Source of the DNA: Sporanaerobium hydrogeniformans
GTDB lineage: Bacteria > Bacillota > Clostridia > Lachnospirales > Cellulosilyticaceae
DNA: 64,000 nucleotides
Direction: 5' to 3'
Assembly (NCBI RefSeq): GCF_002735925.1
Contig: NZ_PEDL01000008.1
Coordinates: 62,001-126,000 of the forward strand
Part shown: piece by piece, positions 52,531 to 62,861 of the stretch
Layout of the letters: each line of letters begins with the position of its first letter
Numbering within the stretch: the stretch's first letter is position 1
The notes under the pieces: model-generated
What the model saw: the letters and a program-made list of their open reading frames with translations, nothing else
Told to the model about the DNA's origin: nothing
The model's database searches: none
Translations under genes and position numbers: made by a program

Positions 52531-55197
52531 ATGATGAAGATGAATGTCACACCTATGATGAAACAGTATTTAGAAATGAAAGAAGCCCATAAAGAGTGTA
52601 TTCTTTTTTTTCGTTTAGGTGATTTTTATGAAATGTTTTTTGATGATGCCTTAACCGCCTCTCGTGAATTAGAAATCACATTAACAGGACGTGATTGCGG
52701 TCTAGAAGAAAGAGCCCCCATGTGTGGGGTTCCTTTTCATGCTGCTGACACCTACATCTCTCGACTTGTAGAAAAGGGTTATAAAGTAGCTATTTGTGAG
52801 CAAGTAGAGGACCCTAAAGCTGCTAAAGGCTTAGTTAAAAGAGATATTGTTCGTATTGTGACGCCTGGAACACTTTTAGAGGGAAACTCAGTTGCTGAGG
52901 GTAAAAATAACTATATTGCAGCTATTGTCTCTTCAGAAGCTGCTTATGGTCTTAGCATCAGTGATGTGACGACAGGTGAGTGGCGCACTACACTTATTCA
53001 GGGTGAAAATGATCTACGTAAGCTATTAGATGAACTTGCTAAATTTGCACCTGTAGAATGTCTTATATCAGAAAATTGCCCTCATTATGAAGATCTTTGT
53101 ACTTTTTTACAAACACGTTTCAATGCCTTAGTTGAGAAGATTCCCCCTCACTGTTTAGATGAAACACTTTCTTATCAGCTTCTTGCAAAGCATTTTGGTG
53201 TGCTGTCATTAGAAGGAATAGGTCTTTATCCTAAAGAAGCTAACACCCTTGCAGCTTCTTGTCTACTCCATTATTTAAAAGAAACACAAAAAAATGAACT
53301 GAGTCATATGCATAGTATAGAACTCTATAATGTGGACACGTATATGCTTCTTGATCTTTCCACCCGTCGTAACCTAGAACTTACAGAGACCTTACGTGAA
53401 AAACGTCGCAAAGGTTCTTTACTTTGGGTATTGGATCAAACCCAAACAGCCATGGGGGCTCGTTTTTTAAGAAAGTCCATTGAACAACCTCTCATCAATG
53501 CCGGTGAGATTAATAGGAGGCTGGAAGCCACTAAAGAACTTGTAGAAAATGCTTTATTAAGAGAAGATTTAATGGAGGCACTTAAAGGGATCTATGACCT
53601 TGAAAGGCTGATGAGTAAAGTTGCCTACGGTACCTGTAATGCAAAAGACTTACTTGCTATTAAGCAATCACTTGGACAATTACCTCTTATAAAAACTCTT
53701 CTTTCATCTACAAGTTCTTTAAAATTAAAGGATTTAGGTAAACGATTTGATTTATTAGAGGATATTTTTAGGTTGATTAATCATGCTATTCATGAAGAGG
53801 CGCCTCTTTCTTTAAGAGAGGGGCATCTTATTAAAGAAGGGTATCACCAAGACGTAGACCATCTTAGGCAAATTAAAGCCCGTGGTTCCTCTTGGCTTAT
53901 GGATATTGAAACCCGTGAAAAAGAAAAAACAGGGATTAAAAATCTTAAAATCAAATACAATAAAGTATTTGGCTATTTCTTAGAGGTCACCCAGTCCTAC
54001 AATCACTTAGTACCTGACTATTTTATTCGTAAGCAAACCCTTGCTAACTGTGAACGGTATATTACAGAAGAACTTAAAAAAGTAGAGGATGAGGTGCTCG
54101 GAGCAGATGATAAACTAACAACTCTTGAATATCAAATCTTTACCCAAATTCGTGAGGATGTATTAAAGGAAATGAATCGCCTTCTAGCTGTTTCAGCAGT
54201 TATTGCTGAGTTAGATCTTTATTGTTCTTTTGCAGAAGTAGCTCATCAATATGATTATACATGTCCAACAATTAATGAAGGCTCTCGCATCACTATTGAA
54301 ATGGGTCGACACCCTGTAGTAGAAAAAATGATGGGGGATCAAAATTTTATTGCCAATGATGTGGAGCTTGACGGACAAGGCGAACAAATTATGCTCTTAA
54401 CAGGCCCTAATATGGCAGGTAAATCTACTTATATGCGTCAAGTAGCCCTTATTGTCTTAATGGCACAAATGGGTTCCTTTATTCCAGCTAAGTCAGCAAC
54501 TATTGGTGTAGTAGATCGTATTTTTACACGTGTAGGTGCATCAGATGACTTAGCTTCTGGACAAAGTACGTTTATGGTAGAAATGATGGAGGTTTCAAAT
54601 ATTCTCCATAATGCTACTCCTCATAGCCTTTTGATTTTAGATGAAATTGGACGGGGGACAAGTACTTTAGATGGTCTTAGTATTGCGTGGTCAATTATTG
54701 AACACATTAGTTCAAAGCTTTTAGGAGCAAAAACCCTTTTTGCCACCCACTATCACGAGCTAACAGCACTTGAAAGTACGTTATCTAACATTAAAAACTA
54801 TTGTGTTGCAGTTAAAGAAGTAGGAGAAGATATTATTTTTCTTCATAAAATTATAGCAGGAAGTGTGGATCATAGCTACGGTATTCAAGTAGCTAAATTA
54901 GCTGGTGTTCCCTCTATGGTACTAGACCGAGCTAAAGCTATTTTAAAAGAACTTGAACAAGATACCTCTGTAGGACTTCCAAGTACAGTACCTTTACCGC
55001 TTGGCCAAACCTCCCTTTTTCAAATAGCAGAGCCTCCTACTAAGGGGGTAGGGCGCAAATCCCACAAGGAAGGGGAGCTAGATACTAATAAATTAGCAGT
55101 TTTAGAAGAGTTAAAAGGTCTTGATATCATGGAACTTACACCTCTTAAAGCCATGCAAGTTCTCTACGATTTACAAAAGAAAGTTAAAGCTTACTGA
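52531..55197 (+). CDS. mutS: DNA mismatch repair protein MutS
   Basis: Recognises mispairs and starts repair. 888 aa. The mismatch-reading Phe-x-Glu is in RLGDFYEMF (near residue 31). The ATPase has Walker A GPNMAGKST (near 620), the ST-motif ASDDLASGQSTF, Walker B LLILDEIGRGTS and TLFATHYHEL. The C-terminal tail is charged and ends in LKAMQVLYDLQKK. The start follows miaB by 6 bp. Translation probably begins at the first or the third Met codon of MMKMN. It is coupled to mutL. Confidence 0.96.
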   Translation: MMKMNVTPMMKQYLEMKEAHKECILFFRLGDFYEMFFDDALTASRELEITLTGRDCGLEERAPMCGVPFHAADTYISRLVEKGYKVAICEQVEDPKAAKGLVKRDIVRIVTPGTLLEGNSVAEGKNNYIAAIVSSEAAYGLSISDVTTGEWRTTLIQGENDLRKLLDELAKFAPVECLISENCPHYEDLCTFLQTRFNALVEKIPPHCLDETLSYQLLAKHFGVLSLEGIGLYPKEANTLAASCLLHYLKETQKNELSHMHSIELYNVDTYMLLDLSTRRNLELTETLREKRRKGSLLWVLDQTQTAMGARFLRKSIEQPLINAGEINRRLEATKELVENALLREDLMEALKGIYDLERLMSKVAYGTCNAKDLLAIKQSLGQLPLIKTLLSSTSSLKLKDLGKRFDLLEDIFRLINHAIHEEAPLSLREGHLIKEGYHQDVDHLRQIKARGSSWLMDIETREKEKTGIKNLKIKYNKVFGYFLEVTQSYNHLVPDYFIRKQTLANCERYITEELKKVEDEVLGADDKLTTLEYQIFTQIREDVLKEMNRLLAVSAVIAELDLYCSFAEVAHQYDYTCPTINEGSRITIEMGRHPVVEKMMGDQNFIANDVELDGQGEQIMLLTGPNMAGKSTYMRQVALIVLMAQMGSFIPAKSATIGVVDRIFTRVGASDDLASGQSTFMVEMMEVSNILHNATPHSLLILDEIGRGTSTLDGLSIAWSIIEHISSKLLGAKTLFATHYHELTALESTLSNIKNYCVAVKEVGEDIIFLHKIIAGSVDHSYGIQVAKLAGVPSMVLDRAKAILKELEQDTSVGLPSTVPLPLGQTSLFQIAEPPTKGVGRKSHKEGELDTNKLAVLEELKGLDIMELTPLKAMQVLYDLQKKVKAY

Positions 55198-55219
55198 GCT
55201 TTATGAAAGGCGTGAAAAA

Positions 55220-57151
55220 GTGAGTGAAATTAAACTATTAGATACCCATACCATCAATAAAATTGCAGCGGGTGAAGTAGTAGAGCGACCTTGCTCAGTG
55301 ATTAAAGAATTGGTAGAAAATAGCATTGATGCCAAAGCAAGCTCTATTACCTTAGAAATTAAACAAGGTGGCATTGATTTTATCCGTGTTACGGATAATG
55401 GAGTGGGCATTCCCAAAGAAGAAGTGGAAGTTGCTTTTCTACGACATGCAACAAGCAAAATCGAAACAGCAGAAGACTTACAAAAGGTATTAACTCTAGG
55501 TTTTCGTGGAGAAGCTTTAGCTAGCATTGCGGCTGTGTCTCATGTAGAGCTCTTAACAAAAACTTCACAAGATTTGACGGGCAAACGTCTAGAAGTAAGT
55601 GGAGGTAAGATAGGGATAAGTGAAGAAGTAGCTTGTCCTAATGGAACGACCTTTATGATGCGTCACCTTTTTTACAATGTTCCTGCACGTAAAGAATTTC
55701 TTGGAAGTAGTAGTTCAGAAGGAGCTAAGATTACAGATTATATTAGTCGTCTTGCCCTAGCCCATCCTGAGATTTCTTTTAAATACATTCAAAACAACAA
55801 GCTCCTTTTTACCACCTCTGGTAATCACGATTTAACACAAGCCGTACTTCAGGTCTATGGCAAAGAAGCTGCTAAAAATGTCATGCCTTTATATGATGAA
55901 GAAGAGGGCATTACCTGTACGGGGCTTTTAGGAAATACCCTCCTTACTAGAGCCAATCGTAACTACGAGCATTTCTTTATTAATGGACGTACAATTAAAA
56001 GTACTCTCTTGCAAAGAGCTGTAGAAGATGCTTATAAAACATTAGTGATGGTGGGTAAATTTCCGTTTGTACTCCTACACCTTACTTTAGATCCTGCCAC
56101 TATTGATGTAAACGTCCATCCTACTAAGATGCAAGTACGCTTTCGTGAAGAAGAGCGCATTTATCAAATGGTTTATAAAGCTATTACTAAAGAGCTTCGT
56201 AAAAACCATTTAGTTCCTGAGGTACTTAAAAATCAATTATTACCTACTACACCTCTAAGGCCTTCTAAGGAAGAGCTAAAAGCTACGGAGCAACTTTTTG
56301 TAGAGACCTTCTTTGCTCCCCAAAAATCTCTTGAAACACCTACACCAGAAAGCTTATTAGGTACTACTCACTCTTCTTATTTAAAAGAACCTATACATCT
56401 TACCAAAGAAGAGCGTTTTTTTGGTAGCACTAATAGTGAAAAGACTTTCCTACCAGATTCTTCTGACCATTCCTATATAACAACTATGCAAGAAAGACGA
56501 GAAGGTGTAAGCGAAAAAATCTGTTCTTCTGTTACAGATGGCACATCTCAAGAAAAGGTGGAAACGAGTCCTGTTCGGTCTTATCGTATTGTAGGACAAT
56601 TCTTTAATACCTACTGGCTCATAGAGTATGAAGGAAAGATATACATTATTGACCAGCATGCAGCTCACGAGAGACTTTTATATGAACGCTTTATGTGCCA
56701 GTTTAAAAAAGGTGAGAGCCCTTCACAGCTTCTTCTTATTCCTGAAACTCTCCACTTAACACCTTCTGAAAGAGCCCTTTTTGAGCAGGAAGCTGGACTT
56801 TTTCAAAAACTTGGTTTTCAAATTGAGGGCTTTGGTGAAACAGATCTGGTTATTCGGGAAGTTCCCTTTATACTGAATCAGCCTTTATCTCCTTCTATCG
56901 TAAGAGATCTCTTAGATCAATTAGAGGAAATAAAACCTAAGGATTTAACTGTTTTTAAAGAAGGGACTATTATTAAAATGGCTTGTCGCAGTGCTGTTAA
57001 AGCCCATGATAAGCTTACACCCCTAGAATGTCAAAAGCTTATTGAAGAATTAATGGATTTAGAAAATCCCTTTACCTGTCCTCATGGGCGCCCTACATTA
57101 GTAGCACTTACTCAAATGGATATTGAAAAAATGTTTAAAAGGATAACCTAG
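55220..57151 (+). CDS. mutL: DNA mismatch repair protein MutL
   Basis: The matchmaker between MutS and downstream repair, about 643 aa. The GHKL ATPase motifs are ELVENSIDA, RVTDNGVGIP and LGFRGEAL. The C-terminal endonuclease motif DQHAAHERLLYE (D-Q-H-A-x2-E-x4-E) and CPHGRPT are present, so this is a nicking MutL, as expected where no MutH exists. The start is GTG 55220, with GAAAGG nine bases ahead; the frame extends back into mutS, which is not used. Confidence 0.95.
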   Translation: MSEIKLLDTHTINKIAAGEVVERPCSVIKELVENSIDAKASSITLEIKQGGIDFIRVTDNGVGIPKEEVEVAFLRHATSKIETAEDLQKVLTLGFRGEALASIAAVSHVELLTKTSQDLTGKRLEVSGGKIGISEEVACPNGTTFMMRHLFYNVPARKEFLGSSSSEGAKITDYISRLALAHPEISFKYIQNNKLLFTTSGNHDLTQAVLQVYGKEAAKNVMPLYDEEEGITCTGLLGNTLLTRANRNYEHFFINGRTIKSTLLQRAVEDAYKTLVMVGKFPFVLLHLTLDPATIDVNVHPTKMQVRFREEERIYQMVYKAITKELRKNHLVPEVLKNQLLPTTPLRPSKEELKATEQLFVETFFAPQKSLETPTPESLLGTTHSSYLKEPIHLTKEERFFGSTNSEKTFLPDSSDHSYITTMQERREGVSEKICSSVTDGTSQEKVETSPVRSYRIVGQFFNTYWLIEYEGKIYIIDQHAAHERLLYERFMCQFKKGESPSQLLLIPETLHLTPSERALFEQEAGLFQKLGFQIEGFGETDLVIREVPFILNQPLSPSIVRDLLDQLEEIKPKDLTVFKEGTIIKMACRSAVKAHDKLTPLECQKLIEELMDLENPFTCPHGRPTLVALTQMDIEKMFKRIT

Positions 57152-57159
57152 GTGATGTT

Positions 57160-58137
57160 ATGAAAAAACCACTTGTTTTAATTGCTGGTCCTACTGCCTC
57201 TGGTAAAACGAGCAGTAGTGTTTGTCTAGCTAAAAAGTTAGATGGAGAAATTATTTCAGCCGATTCTATGCAGGTCTATAAAGGCATGGATATAGGTACA
57301 GCAAAAGTAAAACCTGAAGAAATGGAAGGTATTCCTCATTATATGCTTGATGAATGCCTGCCTGCCGAAGGGTGCGATATTGCTTTTTTTAAAGAAAAAG
57401 TACAAAATTATATCGCAGCTATTCATGCAAAAGGCAAAGTACCTATCTTAGTAGGTGGCACAGGGTTTTATATCAATGCCATTTTGTTTGATACAGAATT
57501 CGAAGAAACAAACAATGATTTTACTTTACGTGAAAATCTTTTTGCTTTAGCTGAAAAAGAAGGTGTAGAAAAACTACACAAACGTCTTGAAAGAGTAGAC
57601 CCTATAAGTGCCAAAGCTATTCATCCTAATAACGTCAAAAGGGTTATACGCGCTTTAGAATATTATGAACAAACAGGTCTTCCTATTTCTTCTCATAATG
57701 AGAAAGAAAAAAGTAAGCGTTTAGAAAATAGTTCGCCCTATGACTATACATTCTTTGCGTTAACAATGAAGCGTGAGACACTCTATAGTCGGATTAATCA
57801 AAGAGTTGATCAAATGCTTTCAGAAGGGCTTGTTGAGGAAGTCCGCTCTTTTTATGAAGCAGGCTTAAGAGAAGATGCTGTAGCTATGAAAGCTATTGGC
57901 TATAAAGAATTTTTTCCTTATTTCAGAGGAGAGGCCTCTCTTGAAAACTGTGTTCTTAAACTGAAACAACACACAAGAAACTATGCTAAGCGCCAACTCA
58001 CTTGGCTAAAGCACCAAGCAAATCCACACTTTATAGAAGTTGATCAGTATCATTTTGATACTTCTCGTATTACAGAAGTCATGTTGAGCTATTTAGGGAA
58101 GCTAACAAAAAAAGAGTCTAAAATCCGTATAGAATAA
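57160..58137 (+). CDS. miaA: tRNA dimethylallyltransferase
   Basis: Adds the dimethylallyl group to A37 of tRNA, the substrate of MiaB. 325 aa. P-loop AGPTASGKTSSS (near residue 9), the SADSMQVYKGMDIGTAK motif, then VGGTGFYINAILF and the MKAIGYKEFFPYF block. It lies 8 bp after mutL, so it is coupled. Confidence 0.96.
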   Translation: MKKPLVLIAGPTASGKTSSSVCLAKKLDGEIISADSMQVYKGMDIGTAKVKPEEMEGIPHYMLDECLPAEGCDIAFFKEKVQNYIAAIHAKGKVPILVGGTGFYINAILFDTEFEETNNDFTLRENLFALAEKEGVEKLHKRLERVDPISAKAIHPNNVKRVIRALEYYEQTGLPISSHNEKEKSKRLENSSPYDYTFFALTMKRETLYSRINQRVDQMLSEGLVEEVRSFYEAGLREDAVAMKAIGYKEFFPYFRGEASLENCVLKLKQHTRNYAKRQLTWLKHQANPHFIEVDQYHFDTSRITEVMLSYLGKLTKKESKIRIE

Positions 58138-58260
58138 CCAGTTTTTGGATAAATTAAAGCTATAAAGCCACACTTTTTTTTATAATCTATGGACAAGGTG
58201 GCAAATATACTATACAATAAAATCAATGAACAAGCGCCTTATAGGAGGGGAAATAGGAGA

Positions 58261-58491
58261 ATGAGTAAAGCAATCAATTTACAAGACGTATTATTAAATC
58301 AACTTCGCAAGGATAAAATCGCCATTACAGTTTTCTTAACAAATGGTTTTCAATTAAAGGGTATTATCAAGGGCTTTGATAACTTTGTGGTTATCTTAGA
58401 AAGTGAAGGTAAACAGCAAATGATTTACAAGCATGCCATCTCTACGCTTATCCCTGCTAAGATGGTTAATTTAAATACTTCTGGGGAATAA
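58261..58491 (+). CDS. hfq: RNA chaperone Hfq
   Basis: Sm-like hexameric RNA chaperone of 76 aa. The Sm1 part is [30 protein letters not shown] and the Sm2 part is the signature [12 protein letters not shown] (here IYKHAISTL). ATG 58261 follows AGGAG; the frame back to 58189 has no ribosome site. It lies 123 bp after miaA, as in many Firmicutes. Confidence 0.95.
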   Translation: MSKAINLQDVLLNQLRKDKIAITVFLTNGFQLKGIIKGFDNFVVILESEGKQQMIYKHAISTLIPAKMVNLNTSGE

Positions 58492-58525
58492 TCGAATACT
58501 TTTGAGCAAATAGAATGAACTCATT

Positions 58526-58554
58526 AAGCCCTCTTTATGAAAGAGGGCTTATTA
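58526..58554 (+). terminator. Rho-independent terminator after hfq
   Basis: AAGCCCTCTTT and its complement (58540-58550) form an 11-bp perfect stem with a 3-nt loop and a short T-rich tail. Confidence 0.75.
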
Positions 58555-58579
58555 ATTGGAATAAAATAAGGAGAAAAAC

Positions 58580-59854
58580 ATGAACACATTATATGACTTA
58601 TTTGGAATTGAAAAAGAAACAGAAGACTTTTGTCAAGAAATAGAAAAAAGCTTAAAGGGAACCTTTGAGCATATAGATGCCATCATGCATCATTGTGGTG
58701 CAAAGGTCTTACATGCTATGCAAAAAAATAAACTCAGTGATATTCATTTTGCAGCCACAACAGGATACGGCTATAATGACTTAGGCCGTGACGTAGTCGA
58801 ACAAATTTACGCAGATGTCTTTGGGGCAGAAGCAGGTCTTGTACGTCCACAGCTTATGTCCGGCACACATGCTTTAACGGTTGCACTCTTTGGTAATTTG
58901 CGTCCAGGAGACGAGCTCCTTTCTCCTGTTGGAAAGCCTTATGATACCTTAGAGGGAGTTATAGGGATACGTCCTACCAATGGGAGTTTAGCAGAGTATG
59001 GCATCACTTATAAACAAGTGGATCTAAAAGAAGATTTTAGCTTTGATTATGAAGGTATTCGCAAGGCTATTACACCTAAGACGAAATTAGTCACTATTCA
59101 ACGCTCAAAGGGATATAGCTACCGTCCAACTTTTTCTGTAGCCCAAATTGGTGAGCTTATTGCTTTTATTAAAGGAATTAATTCAGAGATTATTTGTATG
59201 GTTGATAACTGCTATGGTGAGTTCGTAGATACACTTGAACCCACACAAGTGGGTGCAGACCTCTGTGTAGGCTCTCTCATAAAAAATCCTGGTGGCGGTC
59301 TAGCACCTATTGGAGGCTATATTGTAGGCAAAGAAAAATATGTTGAAAATGCTGCTATGCGTCTTACCGCACCAGGTCTTGGCAAAGAAATCGGAGCCAC
59401 CCTAGGCCTCAATCAACCCATTCTTCAAGGACTTTTTTTAGCACCTGAGGTAGTTGCCAATGCCTTAAAAGGTGCCATTTTTGCTGCTGCTATTTTTGAA
59501 AAGCTAGGCTTTGAAGTTATGCCTACTGCTACTGAAAAGCGCCATGACATTATTCAAGCAATTAATATGCGTACACCTGAAAATGTTATTGCTTTTTGTG
59601 AAGGGATTCAAAAGGGCGCCCCTGTAGATAGCTATGTTACACCTGAACCTTGGGATATGCCTGGATATGATGCACAAGTTATCATGGCTGCAGGAGCCTT
59701 TGTACAAGGTGCTTCCATAGAATTAAGTGCAGATGCACCTATTAAACCTCCTTATACTGTCTTTTTTCAAGGAGGACTTACGTTTTATCATGCCCGCTTA
59801 GGAGTTATGCAAGCTTTACAAACGATGAAAAATAAAGGACTTATTACTCTCTAA
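58580..59854 (+). CDS. YnbB-like PLP enzyme (methionine gamma-lyase family, aluminium-resistance type)
   Basis: A fold-type I pyridoxal-phosphate enzyme of 424 aa related to the protein called aluminium resistance or YnbB; the true reaction is not established. The cofactor Lys is in VGSLIKNPGGGLAPIGGY (near residue 240), the phosphate-side glycines are in MSGTHALTVALFGN, and the Asp of the ring contact is in MVDNCYGEFVD. AGGAG lies 8 nt before the ATG. It is placed after hfq in this order in many Firmicutes. Confidence 0.88.
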   Translation: MNTLYDLFGIEKETEDFCQEIEKSLKGTFEHIDAIMHHCGAKVLHAMQKNKLSDIHFAATTGYGYNDLGRDVVEQIYADVFGAEAGLVRPQLMSGTHALTVALFGNLRPGDELLSPVGKPYDTLEGVIGIRPTNGSLAEYGITYKQVDLKEDFSFDYEGIRKAITPKTKLVTIQRSKGYSYRPTFSVAQIGELIAFIKGINSEIICMVDNCYGEFVDTLEPTQVGADLCVGSLIKNPGGGLAPIGGYIVGKEKYVENAAMRLTAPGLGKEIGATLGLNQPILQGLFLAPEVVANALKGAIFAAAIFEKLGFEVMPTATEKRHDIIQAINMRTPENVIAFCEGIQKGAPVDSYVTPEPWDMPGYDAQVIMAAGAFVQGASIELSADAPIKPPYTVFFQGGLTFYHARLGVMQALQTMKNKGLITL

Positions 59855-59876
59855 AAATCTTTTATTAAAGATGCTA

Positions 59877-59942
59877 AATAAAAGCCTAGAAGTCTTTAAA
59901 AGAAGCAGTGCTTTCTTGTAAAGACTTCTAGGCTTTTATTCA
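59877..59942. terminator. Bidirectional terminator
   Basis: AATAAAAGCCTAGAAGTCTTT pairs almost perfectly with the sequence ending at 59940 through a loop of about 22 nt. It lies between the PLP enzyme and nadE on the - strand. Confidence 0.85.
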
Positions 59943-59963
59943 TTCTAACTCTATTCTTTCTCT

Positions 59964-61913
59964 CTATTTAGAGAATTCTTCAGAAAGACGTTCACATTCA
60001 TCTAACCAAATACGGCTACTGGCGTCTGATGGCATACGCCAATCACCACGTGGAGAAAGGCATACAGACCCTACTTTAGGACCATCTGGCAAACAAGAAC
60101 GTTTGAATTGCTGCGTAAAAAAACGACGATAGAAGGTTTTTAACCATTTAAGAAGAGTGGCATCATCATAAATCCCTTTAAAGGCTTGCTTTGCTAAATA
60201 ATAATTTTTAGAAGGAGAGTAACCACAGCGCAAAACATAATAAAGGTAAAAATCATGAATTTCATAAGGACCTACAATATCTTCTGTGATTTGAGCAATT
60301 TCTCCCTTTTCATCTGGTGGCAAAAGCTCTGGACTTACGGGTGTAGCTAATATATCTAATAAAATATCCTTTACTTCTTGTTTACTTTCTTCTTGTGCGA
60401 CATAGTCAATAAGATAACGTACCAATGTCTTGGGAATAGAGGCATTGACACCATACATAGACATATGATCTCCATTATAAGTAGCCCATCCAAGAGCAAG
60501 CTCTGATAAGTCACCTGTTCCTACAACAATGCCATTATACTTATTAGATAAATCCATCAGAATCTGTGTCCGTTCTCTAGCCTGTGCATTTTCATAGGTT
60601 ACATTATGCTGCTCAATAGGATGCTCTATATCTAACAGATGCTGTTTCACAGAAGGAACAATAGAAATTTCCTTCATGGTTACGCCTAGGTACTTCATTA
60701 GATTAAGGGCATTATTATACGTACGATCAGTTGTACCAAATCCTGGCATAGTCACACCTATAATCTGCTCAGGGGATTTACCTAAAATGGCAACAGCCTT
60801 TACACAGACAAGAAGGGCAAGGGTCGAATCAAGACCTCCAGATATACCCAAAACAAGACTTTCACTCTTTGTGTGTTCCATACGACGCGCTAAACTATGG
60901 GCTTGAATAGCAAAAATTTGTTTACAACGTGCATGACGCATCCTTTTATCTTTTGGTACAAAAGGATGGGGATCTACAAATCTATCTAATTCAAAAGAAG
61001 GAGGCTGTAAAGTAAATTCTATCGTTTGATAACCTAATTGCTTAAGAAGAGAGGAGTGTTTAAAGTTATTTTGTTTCATACGTTCTTTATAGATACGCTC
61101 TAAGTCAATAATGCCATAAAGCAGAGAATTATCTCTTTCAAAAAGCTGTGATTCAGCAATTTTATAGCCATTTTCGTAAATCAAACGATGACCACTAAAG
61201 GCTAGATCTGTTGTTGACTCATAAATACCAGAAGAAGTATAAATATAAGCACACATAGTACGAGCAGACTGACTTGCAATTAAATCACGTCTATAACTTT
61301 CTTTCCCAACAATTTCATTGCTAGCAGAAGGATTCACCAAAACAGTTGCTCCGCTTAAAGCATGGTAAAGACTTGGTGGCATAATAGCCCATAAATCTTC
61401 ACAAATTTCAACTCCTAACGTAAAATAATCAATATCCTTCGACTTAAAAAGAATATAAGGTGAGAAAGGAACTATAAAACCACAATAAGTAATAGTTGTC
61501 TCTTGAATATCATGCGCTGAGTGAAACCAACGCTTCTCATAAAATTCACCGTAGTTAGGTAAATAGGTTTTAGGTACAATTCCCAATAGCTCACCCTTTA
61601 AAATAACAAGGGCTGTATTATATAAATTGTCCTCATACCCAATGGGTGCACCAATAACAATGAGCATATCATGTGCGTGAGACTCTTTTAAAATCCGTTT
61701 AACACTTTCTTTTGTTTCTTCAAGCAGTGTACTTTGAAAGAAAAGGTCGGCACACGTATAACCTGTAATACAAAGCTCTGGAAAGACAATAAGCCCTACC
61801 TTTTGCTTAGCTGCTTCACGGATACAGGTAATGATTTGCTCAGTATTGTAATGGCAATCGCCAATGGCTAACTTAGGGGTAGCAGCACAAACCTTAAAAA
61901 AATGGTGATTCAT
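59964..61913 (-). CDS. nadE: Glutamine-dependent NAD+ synthetase
   Basis: Makes NAD from deamido-NAD using glutamine and ATP. About 649 aa. The N-terminal nitrilase-type glutaminase has Glu in LIVFPELCITGYTC, Lys in VPKTYLPNYGEFYEKRWF and Cys in GVEICEDLW. The C-terminal synthetase has the ATP-pyrophosphatase loop LGISGGLDSTLALL, GTGDLSELALGW and YGDHMSMYG-like sequence (here YNGDHMSMYGV). ATG at 61913 is preferred because AGGAG lies 8 nt ahead; the GTG at 61922 overlaps it. Confidence 0.94.
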   Translation of the reverse strand: MNHHFFKVCAATPKLAIGDCHYNTEQIITCIREAAKQKVGLIVFPELCITGYTCADLFFQSTLLEETKESVKRILKESHAHDMLIVIGAPIGYEDNLYNTALVILKGELLGIVPKTYLPNYGEFYEKRWFHSAHDIQETTITYCGFIVPFSPYILFKSKDIDYFTLGVEICEDLWAIMPPSLYHALSGATVLVNPSASNEIVGKESYRRDLIASQSARTMCAYIYTSSGIYESTTDLAFSGHRLIYENGYKIAESQLFERDNSLLYGIIDLERIYKERMKQNNFKHSSLLKQLGYQTIEFTLQPPSFELDRFVDPHPFVPKDKRMRHARCKQIFAIQAHSLARRMEHTKSESLVLGISGGLDSTLALLVCVKAVAILGKSPEQIIGVTMPGFGTTDRTYNNALNLMKYLGVTMKEISIVPSVKQHLLDIEHPIEQHNVTYENAQARERTQILMDLSNKYNGIVVGTGDLSELALGWATYNGDHMSMYGVNASIPKTLVRYLIDYVAQEESKQEVKDILLDILATPVSPELLPPDEKGEIAQITEDIVGPYEIHDFYLYYVLRCGYSPSKNYYLAKQAFKGIYDDATLLKWLKTFYRRFFTQQFKRSCLPDGPKVGSVCLSPRGDWRMPSDASSRIWLDECERLSEEFSK

Positions 61914-62022
61914 AGTCTTCACTCCTGTCTTTTATCGTTATACATACTATAATATAACACAATTTTTTAATTTTATCATAGCTTCTCATTTTTTATATGC
62001 AAAAATAACATTTTTCTATTTA

Positions 62023-62154
62023 GGACAGCATCAACAAGATAATGGCTATGTTACTAGAGATAACCCAAAAGAAAACTATATTAATGGTATTTGAAATAAA
62101 GAAAATCCTGAGAATTGGCTTACAGAACTTCAGATTCTAGTTTCTGAAAAATAA
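62023..62154 (+). pseudogene. Short coding remnant with an internal stop
   Basis: In frame the + strand reads GQHQQDNGYVTRDNPKENYI, then a TGA, then NKENPENWLTELQILVSEK and a stop. The composition is protein-like, and the TGA sits where Trp would fit. The family is not recognised and there is no start codon. Confidence 0.4.
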
Positions 62155-62203
62155 AAAATACTCAGTTTATTTCTTAAAATGAAATAAACTGAGTATTTTT
62201 ATA
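62154..62203. terminator. Bidirectional terminator after lexA
   Basis: AAAAATACTCAGTTTATTTC and its complement (62181-62200) form a 20-bp perfect stem with a 7-nt loop. Confidence 0.85.
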
Positions 62204-62214
62204 ACTATCCCTTT

Positions 62215-62826
62215 TTAGAATTCTCTAAAAAGCCCAATGACTTTACCTAGAATATTAGCTTCCCGTGTACAAATAGGGGCCATTGCATCATTTTCTGGTT
62301 GAAGACGAATATAGTCTTTTTCTTTAAAAAAGCGCTTGATTGTTACCTCGTCACTTAGAAGAGCAACTACAATATCCCCATTTTGAGCATTTTCTTGCTT
62401 CCTAACAATAATTTTATCACCATCTAATATACCGGCATTAATCATGCTTGTGCCAGACACCGTAAGCATATAAATATCTTCGTGACGCGCAATATGATTA
62501 GGAAGAGGAAAGTATTCTTCAATATTTTCTACAGCTAAAATAGGGATACCTGCTGTGACCTTACCTAATAGAGGTACAGGACTTACATGATTGGCTAGCC
62601 AGTCTTCAGTTTCATCTAATACCTCGATTGTACGAGGCTTAGTTGGGTCACGTCGTATATAGCCCTTTTTTTCAAGGGTGCTTAAATGACTATGCACCGT
62701 TGAGGTAGAGCTTAGGGAAACCGCCTGACAGATTTCTCTTACGGAAGGTGGATAACCCTTACTTTTTAGTTCAGCTTTAATAAAAGCCAGTATTTTTTCT
62801 TGCTTAGCAGTTAATGTATAATCCAT
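62215..62826 (-). CDS. lexA: SOS repressor LexA
   Basis: Represses DNA-damage genes and cleaves itself when RecA is activated. 203 aa. The N-terminal winged helix has [21 protein letters not shown] (the recognition helix). The self-cleavage bond lies in the Ala-Gly of [10 protein letters not shown], the catalytic Ser is in [14 protein letters not shown] and the Lys in [10 protein letters not shown]. An SOS box overlaps its promoter, so it is likely autoregulated. Confidence 0.96.
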   Translation of the reverse strand: MDYTLTAKQEKILAFIKAELKSKGYPPSVREICQAVSLSSTSTVHSHLSTLEKKGYIRRDPTKPRTIEVLDETEDWLANHVSPVPLLGKVTAGIPILAVENIEEYFPLPNHIARHEDIYMLTVSGTSMINAGILDGDKIIVRKQENAQNGDIVVALLSDEVTIKRFFKEKDYIRLQPENDAMAPICTREANILGKVIGLFREF

Positions 62827-62861
62827 AATATCCCTCTGTCTCTACATATTCTATGTTCTTA

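Larger units (their letters stand above)
61914..62214. other. 301-bp gap with a broken coding scrap and terminator
   Basis: It contains the coding relic at 62023-62154 and the terminator at 62154-62200. The nadE promoter region lies at its left, AT-rich, with no clear boxes. Confidence 0.5.

Noticed and set aside
55121-55219. Extended N-terminus of MutL overlapping mutS
   Set aside because: The conserved protein begins at GTG 55220 with a ribosome site. The extension reads out of mutS sequence and has no homology.
58189-58260. 24-residue N-terminal extension of Hfq
   Set aside because: Hfq begins at MSKAINLQ with its own AGGAG, and the extension has no ribosome site.
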